Below, one piece after another: positions 17,256 through 25,761 of a DNA stretch of 64,000 nt. The notes beneath the pieces were generated by a model that ran no database searches, had not been told where the DNA came from, and saw only the letters and a list, made by a program, of their open reading frames with translations. A program made the position numbers and the translations under genes. Position 1 is the first letter of the stretch, and each line of letters starts with the position of its first letter. Source of the DNA: Deinococcus piscis (lineage in GTDB: Bacteria; Deinococcota; Deinococci; Deinococcales; Deinococcaceae); assembly GCF_014653275.1 (NCBI RefSeq), contig NZ_BNAL01000001.1, positions 1 through 64,000 of the forward strand. The letters are read 5' to 3'.

Positions 17256-18923
17256 TTAACCCGCTGCATCGCGTCCCCGCGCCACATCCCGCACCCCGCG
17301 CCGCCCGAAGGAGTGGGCGAGGTCGCGCTCACTGAGCCGCAGGGTGGTGGGCCGTCCGTGCGGGCACGCCCAGGGCTGGGCACACTGCGCGAGCAGCGCC
17401 AGCACCTCGGCCCCGTTTTGCTCGTCCAGGCGGCCCGCTTTCAGGGCAGGCAGACAGGCCAGGCGGGCCAGCAGTTCGCGCTGCGGGTCGTCCGTCTCAC
17501 CGAGGGCAATATACACCACATGGGCATTCAGGTCGGCCACTGGCAGCGCCGCCAGGGACGCCGGCAAGGAGCGCAGCCGCGCCAGTCGTCCGCCCACTGG
17601 CCCCGCCCCAAACGGCTCAATCACCAGGCCCCAGGCCGCCAGGGCGGCGGCCCGGTCGTCCAGCCGCGCCGCCTGCTCAGGAGTCAGGTGCAGCAGCTCC
17701 GGCGCAGGCAACTCAAAGGGCGGCAACTCGGCTACGCCGCGCTGCAACCGCTCGTAGAGAGCACGCTCATGGGCGGCGTGACCGTCTATCACCCACAGGT
17801 CGCCTTCCGATTCGGCCAGCAGGTACAGCTCCTGGTACACGCCCAGCAGCCGCATGTGGGGAAAGGCTCCCTGGCGCGGCTGAACCGAGTCGGGCGCAGC
17901 GGTACTTTCGGCGGGCACCCGCAAGTCCGGCAGGGCGCGCACATGCGGCACCCCGGCCAGCGCCTGCGCCACTGCCGCCCGCACCCGCTCAGCCAGCGCG
18001 GGCAACTCGGCCAGCGCCACCAGCTGCTTGCTGGGGTGAATGTTGGGATTGTGCTCGGCGGGCGGCACGCTCAGGTTCAGTACGCAAAGCGGAGCTGTCC
18101 CAGGCGGCAGCAGTTCGCCGTAGCCCGCCAGCACCGCTTCTTCCAGCTCGGCAGGAGGCTGCACCGGGCGGCCATTGACCGCAAAGTGCAATCGGTCACG
18201 CCGGGCGCGGGTCAGCTCTGGGCGTGAAATCACTCCAGCCAGGCCCGCCGCTTCCAGCGGAAGCACCCGGTTGGCACTGACTGGGCCGTACACCGTCGCC
18301 ACCCCACCCCGGAAATCGCCCGGCGCGTGACTCAGCCGCACCTCGCTGTCTACGGTCAGCCGCCAGGAGAGCTGTGGATGGTGCAGCACGTAGCGGCCCA
18401 GCAGCGTGACCATCTCGCGCACTTCTGCCGCTGCTGGGGCCTGGGCCCGCAGCCGGGCGGGCATGGCCGCAAACAGGTGCCCCACCGCCGCCGTGGTGCC
18501 TGCCGGGGCTGAGGCACGGGCCACCTCGACGGCGTCGCCGTGCGCCGTCAGCAGCGTGGCCCCCACCTGCGCCGCCGGGCGGGTCAGCAGGGTCAGGGTG
18601 CCCGCCTGCGCCGCCGCCCACAGCGCCTCCCCCCGGAAACCCAGGGTCAAGACTTGCTCCAGACCCGCGTCCAGCTTGGACGTGGCGTGGCGGAGGGGAG
18701 CCAAGCCCACCTCTTCGGCGGGAATCCCGCGCCCATTGTCGCGCACCGCCACCCGGCCCAGGCCGCCGCCTTCTACCTCAATGTCCAGCCGCGTGGCCCC
18801 AGCGTCCAGCGCATTTTCCAGCAGCTCGCGCAGCACGTCCAGCGGGCGCGAGACCACCTCGCCGGCCGCGATCTGGCGGGCGACTTCGGGCGGCAGCAAG
18901 CGGATGTGGGGCGCATCGGTCAT
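17256..18923 (-). CDS. mutL: DNA mismatch repair protein MutL
   Basis: A 555-aa MutL, the MutS partner in mismatch repair. The GHKL ATPase half shows ENALDAGA near residue 35, DNGRGIPAEEV near 58 and GFRGEALWAA near 95. The C-terminal half has DGHAAHERALYE near residue 378, matching the metal-binding motif of nicking MutLs (DxHAx2Ex4E) with Gly for the usual Gln, then CPHGRPT and FGRRG near the end. This suggests an endonuclease-type MutL, as expected where MutH is absent. An RDRM palindrome lies 48 bp upstream, suggesting damage induction apart from the upstream mutS-glycosyltransferase transcript. Confidence 0.95.
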   Translation of the reverse strand: MTDAPHIRLLPPEVARQIAAGEVVSRPLDVLRELLENALDAGATRLDIEVEGGGLGRVAVRDNGRGIPAEEVGLAPLRHATSKLDAGLEQVLTLGFRGEALWAAAQAGTLTLLTRPAAQVGATLLTAHGDAVEVARASAPAGTTAAVGHLFAAMPARLRAQAPAAAEVREMVTLLGRYVLHHPQLSWRLTVDSEVRLSHAPGDFRGGVATVYGPVSANRVLPLEAAGLAGVISRPELTRARRDRLHFAVNGRPVQPPAELEEAVLAGYGELLPPGTAPLCVLNLSVPPAEHNPNIHPSKQLVALAELPALAERVRAAVAQALAGVPHVRALPDLRVPAESTAAPDSVQPRQGAFPHMRLLGVYQELYLLAESEGDLWVIDGHAAHERALYERLQRGVAELPPFELPAPELLHLTPEQAARLDDRAAALAAWGLVIEPFGAGPVGGRLARLRSLPASLAALPVADLNAHVVYIALGETDDPQRELLARLACLPALKAGRLDEQNGAEVLALLAQCAQPWACPHGRPTTLRLSERDLAHSFGRRGVRDVARGRDAAG

Positions 18924-18970
18924 TGGCCCTGACAGGCTAGCGCGGGGAGGCGAGCAGGAGTGTGGTGCAA

Positions 18971-18987
18971 GTATGTTATTTACATAA
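18971..18987 (-). promoter_or_regulatory. RDRM operator upstream of mutL
   Basis: On the minus strand the sequence is TTATGTAAATAACATAC, one base from the perfect palindrome in front of ddrB in this window. RDRM sites are bound by the DdrO repressor, which the PprI (IrrE) protease cleaves after radiation or desiccation. It lies between the glycosyltransferase stop and the mutL start. Outer arms GCAAGT/ACTTGC flank it roughly symmetrically. Confidence 0.85.
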
Positions 18988-19025
18988 CGACTTGCCCAGT
19001 GGAAGAAGAAGCTGCTTCCACTCAT

Positions 19026-20291
19026 TTACCGGGAGAGGGCAAATTGGATACGGTCTGCCGCCACCTCTACACCACATTCCAGCTCCAGTAACGTGCCCAG
19101 GGTATGCGCCCGCTGCACGGTGGGCAGGGCCATCACGGCGCTCAGGGCCTGTGCCAGTGCTGCGGCGCTGAGCTGGCGGCGCGGCACACTCCGGCCCACA
19201 TCCAGCCGTTCGAGTTGCCGTGCCCAGAACGGCTGGTCCATCCCATGCGGCACCGCGACACTGGGCAGTCCAGCGTGCACGGCGGCGGCCACCGTTCCCG
19301 CGCCGCCGTGATGGACCGACGCGCAGGCCCGCGCAAACAGCCGGCCATGTGGGGCCGCCGGAGCCGCAAAGACCTGCTCGGTGCTCAGGTGGCCGGGCAC
19401 CCCCAGCACCACGCCCCGCCACTTGCGGCCAGCCTGGCCTACGCCCTCTTCCAATCGGCGCAGCACCGAATGCGCCAGCGAGACCAGGCCCTGCGGTGAC
19501 TCACCCGGCCCCATGCTGCCGAATCCGAACACGACCGGCGCAGGTCCCGCCTCCAAGAACCGCTGCAACTCGGCGGACAGCTCAGGCTCGGCCGAGCCCG
19601 GCAACCGCCAGAAGCCTGTGACCGGGGCACCAGCTGACCAGTGCCAGTCACGCGGCACCGGCACCAGCTGGCGCGAATAGGCGTGCAGGATGGGCAGCAG
19701 ACGCCCACCCGCGTATCTGGGGTCCAGGCGGTAGGTCCGGTCCGTCAGGCCCAGTTCCTGCCGCCACGCACCTACAACAGAGCGCAGTGGCCCCTCGGCC
19801 AAGCGGAGCGGCAGGTAAGTGAGAGGATTCAGTGGCCCAGCCTCCGCCACCGTCGCGGGCGCGGCAAACTCGCGGGTTGGCAGCAGCAAAGGCGCAGGCA
19901 GCATCAGCCAGGCGGGCACGCCCAGGGCTTCGGCCAGGTGGCGGCCCGCCAGCGCTTTGGGATGAAAGACCAGCGCCCGGCTCCCCTGCGCGGCTCTCTG
20001 TGCACTGTCCAGCAGCGCCCGCGTCTGCTCACGCACCTCGGCCAAGAGAGAAGCCACTTCTCGCCAGTGACCGGCAATCGCCGCCTGACCGCGTTCGGAC
20101 TGGGCCAGATCGGTGTAGTGGGCTTCCAATGGGAAGAAGGGCACGCCCAGCTCCTCTACCAGTGGCCGCGCCTCCGCCGGAGCTGCCAGACGCACCCCGT
20201 ACCCACGGCGCAGCAGCTCAAGGGCCAGCGCTACGAAGGGCTGCACATCGCCGCGACTGCCCACCGTCATCAGGGTGATGGGGCCTGTCAT
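19026..20291 (-). CDS. UGT-like glycosyltransferase (GT1 type)
   Basis: A 421-aa two-domain GT-B glycosyltransferase. The N-terminus MTVGSRGDVQPFVALALEL is the acceptor-domain start seen in sterol and macrolide glycosyltransferases. The C-terminal donor site holds FGSMGPGESPQGL, VHHGGAGTVAAAVHAG and PHGMDQPFWARQLERLDVG. Acceptor and sugar cannot be named; a membrane lipid or carotenoid is plausible, since Deinococcus makes glycosylated forms of both. It lies between mutS (16-nt gap) and mutL but has a leaderless-type promoter of its own (TATACT, 6 nt upstream), so its place in the mismatch-repair cluster may be fortuitous. Confidence 0.82.
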   Translation of the reverse strand: MTGPITLMTVGSRGDVQPFVALALELLRRGYGVRLAAPAEARPLVEELGVPFFPLEAHYTDLAQSERGQAAIAGHWREVASLLAEVREQTRALLDSAQRAAQGSRALVFHPKALAGRHLAEALGVPAWLMLPAPLLLPTREFAAPATVAEAGPLNPLTYLPLRLAEGPLRSVVGAWRQELGLTDRTYRLDPRYAGGRLLPILHAYSRQLVPVPRDWHWSAGAPVTGFWRLPGSAEPELSAELQRFLEAGPAPVVFGFGSMGPGESPQGLVSLAHSVLRRLEEGVGQAGRKWRGVVLGVPGHLSTEQVFAAPAAPHGRLFARACASVHHGGAGTVAAAVHAGLPSVAVPHGMDQPFWARQLERLDVGRSVPRRQLSAAALAQALSAVMALPTVQRAHTLGTLLELECGVEVAADRIQFALSR

Positions 20292-20297
20292 GCGGCG

Positions 20298-20303
20298 AGT
20301 ATA
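20298..20303 (-). promoter_or_regulatory. -10 box, leaderless glycosyltransferase promoter
   Basis: TATACT, 6 nt before the ATG at 20291. It overlaps the last codons of mutS by a few bases, only 16 nt separating the two genes. Confidence 0.6.
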
Positions 20304-20307
20304 GTCC

Positions 20308-22914
20308 TCAGCCAGCGCCCTCTCCCGCGCCACTTTTCCACCTGTGCAGCACGGCCAGCGCTTCCAGCGGCGTCAGGCGGCTGAGGTCCAGCGCCGCCAG
20401 CTCCTGCCGGATGGCGCGGTCATCGCCCTGCACGCTCAGGGCGGCCAGCAGCTCGGCGCTGCGGCCCGTGACCTGCGCGGGCAACCCGGCCAGACGGGCC
20501 ACCTCCACGCCGTAGCTCTGACGGGCCGCGCCTGGAATCACCTGGTGGAAAAAGGTGAGGCTCCCCCCCGCTTCCTCGGCGGCCACATGCAGGTTGACCA
20601 GGCCCGGCAAGTCGGCCTCCAGGCGGGTCAGCTCGAAATAGTGCGTGGCAAACAGCGTGTGCGCCCCGCAGCGGTGCAGGTGCTCGAGCGCCGCCTGCGC
20701 GATGGCGAGGCCGTCCAGCGTGGAGGTGCCGCGCCCCACCTCGTCCAGAATCACCAGGCTCTGGGCGGTGGCCCCGTGCAAGATGGCCGCCAGCTCGGAC
20801 ATTTCCACCATAAAGGTGGAGCGCCCACCCGCCAGGTCGTCGCTGGCCCCGATGCGGGTGTGAATGGCGTCGTACACCGGTAGGGTGGCCGCTTCCGCTG
20901 GCACGAAGGCTCCAATCTGGTGCAGCAGCGCCGCAAGGGCCACCGTGCGCAGGTAAGTGCTTTTGCCCGCCATGTTTGGCCCGGTCAACAGCAGGGTGTG
21001 GCGGCCTTTGCCCAGAGCTGCGTCGTTGGGCACGAAGGCTCCAGCCTGGCCCGCCTGGCTCAGGGCGTATTCCACCACCGGATGCCGCGCCTGGGTCAGC
21101 TCCAGCGAGGCGTCCTCACTGGGCTGGGGCCGCACCCAACCGCGCCCGGCAGCCACTTCGGCCAGGGCAGCCAGCACATCCAGCTCGGCCAGCGCGCCCG
21201 CCGCTTCGGCCAGGGCGTCGGCGCTGTAGGCCAGAGTGGAACGCAGCTCGGTAAACACCTGCAACTCCAGCGCCGACGCTGCCGCGTCCAGCCGGGCAAT
21301 TTCGCGCTCACGCTCACGCAGGTCGGGCCGGGTAAAGCGGGCGCGGTCCTTGAGGGTCGCCACCTGGTGATAATCGGGCGGCACCTTGTCCAGCTGGGCG
21401 CGGGACACTTCCAGGTAGTACCCGAACACGCCATTGAACCCCACCTTCAGACCAGAAATGCCGGTGCGCTCCCGCTCGGTGCCTTCCAGGTCAGCCAGGT
21501 AGGCGCGGTGGGCCAGCGCTTCGGCACGCAGGGCGTCCAGCTCGGCGCTGTAGCCTTCCCGAATCAGGCCACCCTCACCGGCACGGATGGGTGGCTCGTC
21601 CACCAGCGCTCCCCGGATGGCCTGCACCACGTCCGGCAGCGCTTCCAACCGGGCGCGAATGCCGCCCAGCAGTCCGTCAAAGGGGATCAGCAACTCCGCC
21701 GCTTCCGGAAGCAATTCCAGCGTGCGGGCCAGCGCCGCCACTTCGCGGGGCGTGGCCCGGCGGGTGGAGACGCGGGCGGCCAGCCGTTCCAGGTCGTGGG
21801 CACGGTACAGCAGAGCACGGACCCCGGCCCGCAGGTCGGCGCGGGCAAACAGGGTTTCGACCCCGTCTTGCCGGGCGGCAATGCTCAGCGCATCCAGCAG
21901 TGGTGCCCGCAGCCAGGCCCGCAAGCGGCGGCGGCCCCCGGCGGTGCGGGTTTCGCACAGCACGTCCATCAGGCTCAGGCCCTGCGGCGAGTGTGGGGTG
22001 AACACTTCCAGCGCCCGCAGCGTGCTGTCGGGCAGGGCCATGTGTGCGCCGGGTTGAAAACGGGTCAGTCGCCGCACCATCTCCAGGCGGCCTTGCTGGG
22101 TCAGCCGCGCGTAGCCCAGCACGGCCCCGCAGGCCCGCCGCAGCGCTGGCGAGTCTAGAGTGCCCGGCAACTCACCCAGCACAGCCCTCAGCTCGGCCTC
22201 GGCGGCCGCTTCCCCAAAGTTGGCGGGCGACAGCATCACCGCAAAGCGACTCTGAAAATCGGCCAGCAGCGCCCCATTCTCTGACAGCTCCGGGGCCAGC
22301 AGCACCTCGCGGGTGCGCCAGCGTGAGAGTTCGTCGTACAGCGCGGTGCGGGTATGAAAGGCGGCGCAGCGAAACTCGCCGGTAGACACGTCCAAGAGGG
22401 CCAGGGCGTAGCCTTCGCCGGTTGCTACCGCCGCCAGATAGTTCTCATCGGCGCTCAGCCAGCGCGAATCGGTCAGCGTGCCGGGGGTCAGCAACTGCGT
22501 GACTTCGCGGGCCACCAGGCCGGAGCCGGGTTCTTCCACCTGATCGGCCACCGCCACCCGTACGCCCTGGCTGAGCAGCTTCTCTATCTGGGCGTCCAGC
22601 GTGCGCAGCGGCACTCCGGCCATTGGCGTGCTGAAATCCTTGCTCGATTTGTGCGTCAGCGCCAACCCCAGCAGCCTTGCGGCCCGCTCGGCGTCTTCCC
22701 CGAACGTCTCGTAAAAGTCGCCCACCTGAAACAGCAGCAGCGCCCCTGGGAACTCTTCTTGCACCTCGTCGCGCATGGCGACGTACTGCTGAAGCATCGG
22801 CGGCAAAGTGCCGGAGCCGGTGCCCTTGAGTGTATGCGCCGGAACGCGCGCCGGGGTCAGGTTGGACGCTTTGGAGCTGCGGGAAGTGGGCATGTTGGGG
22901 CGGCCAGCAGGCAT
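20308..22914 (-). CDS. mutS: DNA mismatch repair protein MutS
   Basis: An 868-aa MutS1. The mismatch-recognition motif GDFYETFGEDA lies near residue 68, with Phe and Glu contacting the mispaired base. The ATPase has Walker A GPNMAGKST near residue 645, then VLVILDEVGRGTSTLDG-type Walker B/signature segments (seen as SLVILDEVGRGTSTLDGLA) and ATHYFELTRL. The ATG at 22914 is chosen because TAGCAT lies 6 nt upstream; MPTSRSS seven codons later and MLQQYV further in are alternatives. A helical C-terminus after the ATPase is present. No RDRM is visible upstream, unlike mutL. Confidence 0.95.
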   Translation of the reverse strand: MPAGRPNMPTSRSSKASNLTPARVPAHTLKGTGSGTLPPMLQQYVAMRDEVQEEFPGALLLFQVGDFYETFGEDAERAARLLGLALTHKSSKDFSTPMAGVPLRTLDAQIEKLLSQGVRVAVADQVEEPGSGLVAREVTQLLTPGTLTDSRWLSADENYLAAVATGEGYALALLDVSTGEFRCAAFHTRTALYDELSRWRTREVLLAPELSENGALLADFQSRFAVMLSPANFGEAAAEAELRAVLGELPGTLDSPALRRACGAVLGYARLTQQGRLEMVRRLTRFQPGAHMALPDSTLRALEVFTPHSPQGLSLMDVLCETRTAGGRRRLRAWLRAPLLDALSIAARQDGVETLFARADLRAGVRALLYRAHDLERLAARVSTRRATPREVAALARTLELLPEAAELLIPFDGLLGGIRARLEALPDVVQAIRGALVDEPPIRAGEGGLIREGYSAELDALRAEALAHRAYLADLEGTERERTGISGLKVGFNGVFGYYLEVSRAQLDKVPPDYHQVATLKDRARFTRPDLREREREIARLDAAASALELQVFTELRSTLAYSADALAEAAGALAELDVLAALAEVAAGRGWVRPQPSEDASLELTQARHPVVEYALSQAGQAGAFVPNDAALGKGRHTLLLTGPNMAGKSTYLRTVALAALLHQIGAFVPAEAATLPVYDAIHTRIGASDDLAGGRSTFMVEMSELAAILHGATAQSLVILDEVGRGTSTLDGLAIAQAALEHLHRCGAHTLFATHYFELTRLEADLPGLVNLHVAAEEAGGSLTFFHQVIPGAARQSYGVEVARLAGLPAQVTGRSAELLAALSVQGDDRAIRQELAALDLSRLTPLEALAVLHRWKSGAGEGAG

Positions 22915-22920
22915 TGTCCG

Positions 22921-22926
22921 ATGCTA
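22921..22926 (-). promoter_or_regulatory. -10 box, leaderless mutS promoter
   Basis: TAGCAT, 6 nt before the mutS ATG. Confidence 0.5.
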
Positions 22927-22997
22927 CCCGCTCAGGCCCCTGGGGATGGTCGGCAAGCTTGCCTTCCCAGCTGCCGCTGCCGGGGCTCCAGGCGGCC

Positions 22998-23027
22998 TTG
23001 TTCCCACTCCCCGAAATTTGCTACCCT
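22998..23027 (+). promoter_or_regulatory. promoter of rplM-rpsI
   Basis: TTGTTC at 22998-23003 and an extended -10 (TGC then TACCCT at 23022-23027) are separated by 18 bp. The resulting leader would be about 170 nt long before rplM, unusual here where many starts are leaderless, and could host autogenous control by L13. No specific structure was identified. Confidence 0.55.
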
Positions 23028-23204
23028 TACGTTTAGTGTTTCGTGCTTGGTAGGGCACGGAGCGCCGGGCCGGCACCCGGAGGTTTCCCGCCAGCGCTTC
23101 TGCCCCGAAGCGCCGAGCGACCGCGCAAACCAACCGCCAACCTCATCTGCTGTTCGGCCCAGCGCTGGACTGTAGAAATCCCAACTTTCCCACTGGAGTA
23201 CAAG

Positions 23205-23639
23205 GTGAAAACCTACATCCCCAAAAATGATGAGCAGAACTGGATCGTGGTGGACGCCGCCGGCGTTCCCCTGGGCCGTCTGGCGACGCTGGTCGCAAGC
23301 CGCATCCGTGGCAAGCACCGCCCCGACTTTACCCCCAACATGATTCAGGGCGATTTCGTGATCGTGCTGAACGCCGAGAAGGTTGTCCTGACTGGCAAAA
23401 AGCTGGACGACAAGGTGTACACCCGCTACACCGGCTACCAGGGCGGTCTGCGCACCGAAACTGCCCGCGAAGCCCTCGCCAAGCACCCTGAGCGCGTGAT
23501 TGAGCGCGCCGTGTACGGCATGCTGCCCAAAGGCCGTCAGGGCCGCGCCATGCATAGCCGCCTGAAGGTCTATGCCGGTGACAAGCACCCCCACGCTCCC
23601 CAACAACCCCAAGTGATTGAGGTCCAACATGCCCGATAA
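23205..23639 (+). CDS. rplM: 50S ribosomal protein L13
   Basis: A 144-aa L13, which binds 23S rRNA early in large-subunit assembly. [38 protein letters not shown] and [20 protein letters not shown] are hallmark stretches, closely matching what I recall of Deinococcus L13. The GTG at 23205 has GGAG 6 nt upstream. The frame is open further upstream, and Deinococcus L13 is often annotated about 30 aa longer, so the start is the main uncertainty. Its end overlaps rpsI by 11 nt. Confidence 0.95.
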   Translation: MKTYIPKNDEQNWIVVDAAGVPLGRLATLVASRIRGKHRPDFTPNMIQGDFVIVLNAEKVVLTGKKLDDKVYTRYTGYQGGLRTETAREALAKHPERVIERAVYGMLPKGRQGRAMHSRLKVYAGDKHPHAPQQPQVIEVQHAR

Positions 23640-24024
23640 AGAACAGTTCTACGGCACTGGCCGCCGTAAGTCCGCCGTGGCCCGCGTGTTCCTGCGCCCT
23701 GGCGAAGGCAAAATCACCGTGAACGGCAAGGACTTCCAGAGCTACTTCCAGGGCGTGCTGCGTGCGTTCCAGGCCCTGCAAGGCTTCAAGGAAACCGGCA
23801 CCGCTGGTCGCTACGACACCGTGATCACCGTGCGCGGCGGCGGCCCCAGCGGCCAGATTGACGCCATCAAGCTGGGCATCGCCCGCGCCCTGGTGCAGAG
23901 CAACCCCGACTTCCGCGCCACGCTCAAGCCTCACGGCCTGCTGACCCGCGACGCCCGCGAGGTCGAGCGCAAGAAGTACGGTCTGAAAAAGGCCCGCCGC
24001 GCTCCTCAGTTCTCCAAGCGCTAA
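23629..24024 (+). CDS. rpsI: 30S ribosomal protein S9
   Basis: A 131-aa S9. [20 protein letters not shown] near the N-terminus, [19 protein letters not shown] in the middle and the basic tail [17 protein letters not shown], which reaches into the ribosomal P site, are diagnostic. Start chosen at the ATG preceded by GAGG and overlapping the rplM stop, the usual rplM-rpsI arrangement. A strong terminator follows. Confidence 0.97.
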   Translation: MPDKEQFYGTGRRKSAVARVFLRPGEGKITVNGKDFQSYFQGVLRAFQALQGFKETGTAGRYDTVITVRGGGPSGQIDAIKLGIARALVQSNPDFRATLKPHGLLTRDAREVERKKYGLKKARRAPQFSKR

Positions 24025-24050
24025 GGTTCGTTACTTACCGCTGCAAAGCA

Positions 24051-24077
24051 AATCCCGCCTTTTGGGCGGGGTTTTTT
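24051..24077 (+). terminator. Rho-independent terminator of rplM-rpsI
   Basis: Stem CCCGCC/GGGCGGG with a T-rich loop, followed by TTTTTT. Lies 26 nt after rpsI. Confidence 0.9.
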
Positions 24078-24081
24078 CGTT

Positions 24082-24128
24082 GGTCTAAGGGTCTAAGGCC
24101 GTAACAGTAACGCTTAGACCCTTAGACC
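24082..24128. repeat. 16-bp perfect inverted repeat built from CTAAGG words
   Basis: Left arm GGTCTAAGGGTCTAAG (24082-24097), right arm CTTAGACCCTTAGACC (24113-24128), 15-nt loop. Each arm is itself a near-tandem of GGTCTAAG. A third partial copy (GACCCTTAGAC, 24133-24143) supplies the stop codon of the convergent HAD gene. A related element lies at 36226-36278. Confidence 0.85.
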
Positions 24129-24137
24129 TTTTGACCC

Positions 24138-24923
24138 TTAGACTTTCAGCGCCTCCAGCCACGCCGCCAGAGCCTCCGGTCCGCTGATGCTCTCGTCAGC
24201 GTGGGCATCCAGCAGTGGCAGGTCACCCGACTGCACCGCGTAGCCAGCCACCTCGAACATGGCGATGTCGTTGTCACTGTCGCCAAAGGCGATGGTGCGT
24301 GAAAGCGGCACGCCCAGTTCGCGGGCCAGCAGTTCTATGGCGGCTCCCTTGTGTGCGCCTGCCGGAGTCACGGTCATCATGTGGATGTAGGGCGGCTGCG
24401 TCCCAGTCACGGTAAACCCGGCCTGATGACTGCGCAGCTGAGCGGCATGTCCAGCCACACCCTCATGGAAAAAGTTCACCTTCTGTACTCGCCCGCGCGG
24501 AATCTCGGCGGTGGGACGGGGATTTCGCGCCAGCTGCTGGGTGGTGGGCACTTCGCCTTCCGGCAGGTCCACGTACATCTGCCCGCCGCTGAACATCATC
24601 AGGCGCACGCCCTCCAGCGAGTGGGCCAATACGGCTTCCAGTTCCTCATCCGTAAAGTACAGGGCCTGGCATACCTCGCCGCCCACCTCCACATGGCCGC
24701 CGTTCTGGGTAGCCATGCCGTCAAAGGGAATCTGGTCCTCGATGCCGGGGGGCAGCACGTCACGCCCGGTGATGGCGGCCAACTTGACGCCCTGCGCGCT
24801 CAAGCGGCGCAGCACGGGCGGCAGGTCGGCGGGCAATTCCGGGCGACCATCCGGGACCAGCGTGCCGTCAAAGTCGAAGGCCAGCAGCAACGGCAGCCCG
24901 TGCGGACGCTCGCGCCGGGTCAT
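24138..24923 (-). CDS. HAD-superfamily (Cof-type, IIB) phosphatase, copy 1
   Basis: A 261-aa haloacid-dehalogenase-type hydrolase. The nucleophile motif LLAFDFDGTLVPDG lies near residue 16, a Ser/Thr motif in KLAAITGRDVLPP, Lys in GAHKGAAIELLARELGV and the acidic motif IAFGDSDNDIAMFEVAGYAVQ near the C-terminus. Members dephosphorylate sugar phosphates or similar metabolites; the substrate is unknown. The ATG at 24923 overlaps the stop of the upstream paralogue as ATGA and has GGAGG in front, so the pair is translationally coupled. The stop codon comes from a CTAAGG repeat. Confidence 0.88.
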   Translation of the reverse strand: MTRRERPHGLPLLLAFDFDGTLVPDGRPELPADLPPVLRRLSAQGVKLAAITGRDVLPPGIEDQIPFDGMATQNGGHVEVGGEVCQALYFTDEELEAVLAHSLEGVRLMMFSGGQMYVDLPEGEVPTTQQLARNPRPTAEIPRGRVQKVNFFHEGVAGHAAQLRSHQAGFTVTGTQPPYIHMMTVTPAGAHKGAAIELLARELGVPLSRTIAFGDSDNDIAMFEVAGYAVQSGDLPLLDAHADESISGPEALAAWLEALKV

Positions 24924-25726
24924 GCTCCCGCCTCCAGCGTGTCGGCCAGCTCTGAAAGCCACGCCCCCAGCGCCTGCGGGCCCGCAATGCTCTCATCGGC
25001 GTGCTCGGCCAGCAGCGGCAGGTCACCTGACTGCACCGCATACCCGGCCACCTCGAACATGGCAATGTCGTTGTCAGTATCGCCAAAGACGACGGTGCGG
25101 GCGAGCGGTACGCCCAGCGCCTCGGCCAGCAGGGCAAGGGCCGCGCCCTTGTGGGCACCCTGCGGCGTCACGGTCAGGTACTGGTCGTAAGGAGGCTGCG
25201 CACCAGTCAGCACCAATTGCGGCTGCGTCGCCCGCAGGCGCTCGGCATGGCCCGCCACGCCCGGATGAAAAAAGCCCACCTTCTCAATTGCGCGGCCCTG
25301 TGCCTCTGCCAGTGGCCGGTGGCCCCGCGTGACAATCCAGTCGGGCAGCCGCTCGCCTGGGGGCAAATCCAGATACAGCAAGCCCTCGGAGTACAGAATC
25401 AGGCGGGCACCTTCCAGCTCGTGGGCCAGAATCGCTTCCAGCTCAGTGTCGGTGAACTGTGCCGAAGTGTGCAGCTCGCCCCCTATCTCGACCCGGCCCC
25501 CGTTCTGGGAGGCCAGCGCACTGAACGGGACCGCCGCTGCAATGGCGGGCGGCACCAGGTCACGCCCGGTAATCACAGCCAGTTGCACGCCCAGCCCGTG
25601 CAGTCGCCGCAGCGCCCCGGCGGTGGGCGCTGGCACTTCGCCGCCCAGTTCCGGCACCAGCGTGCCGTCCAAGTCAAAGGCCAGCAACAGCGGCAAGCTG
25701 GCTGGCCGGATGCGTTCAGACTTCAT
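24920..25726 (-). CDS. HAD-superfamily (Cof-type, IIB) phosphatase, copy 2
   Basis: A 268-aa paralogue of the gene it overlaps, with the same order of motifs: LLAFDLDGTLVPELGG, QLAVITGRDLVPP, GAHKGAALALLAEALGV and VFGDTDNDIAMFEVAGYAVQSG. The high similarity over the full length points to a tandem duplication. First of the two-gene unit, with a leaderless-type promoter (TACACT, 6 nt before the ATG). Substrate unknown. Confidence 0.88.
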   Translation of the reverse strand: MKSERIRPASLPLLLAFDLDGTLVPELGGEVPAPTAGALRRLHGLGVQLAVITGRDLVPPAIAAAVPFSALASQNGGRVEIGGELHTSAQFTDTELEAILAHELEGARLILYSEGLLYLDLPPGERLPDWIVTRGHRPLAEAQGRAIEKVGFFHPGVAGHAERLRATQPQLVLTGAQPPYDQYLTVTPQGAHKGAALALLAEALGVPLARTVVFGDTDNDIAMFEVAGYAVQSGDLPLLAEHADESIAGPQALGAWLSELADTLEAGA

Positions 25727-25732
25727 GGGCCC

Positions 25733-25738
25733 AGTGTA
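25733..25738 (-). promoter_or_regulatory. -10 box, leaderless HAD operon promoter
   Basis: TACACT, 6 nt before the ATG at 25726. Confidence 0.65.
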
Positions 25739-25761
25739 GGACGGGAAAGCCAACGCCGGGG

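Noticed and set aside
20920..22158. Open frame antisense to mutS
   Set aside because: No recognisable domain, and the mutS frame explains the sequence fully.
22915..23000. RDRM upstream of mutS
   Set aside because: Searched for because mutL has one; no TTATGT/ACATAA palindrome is present.
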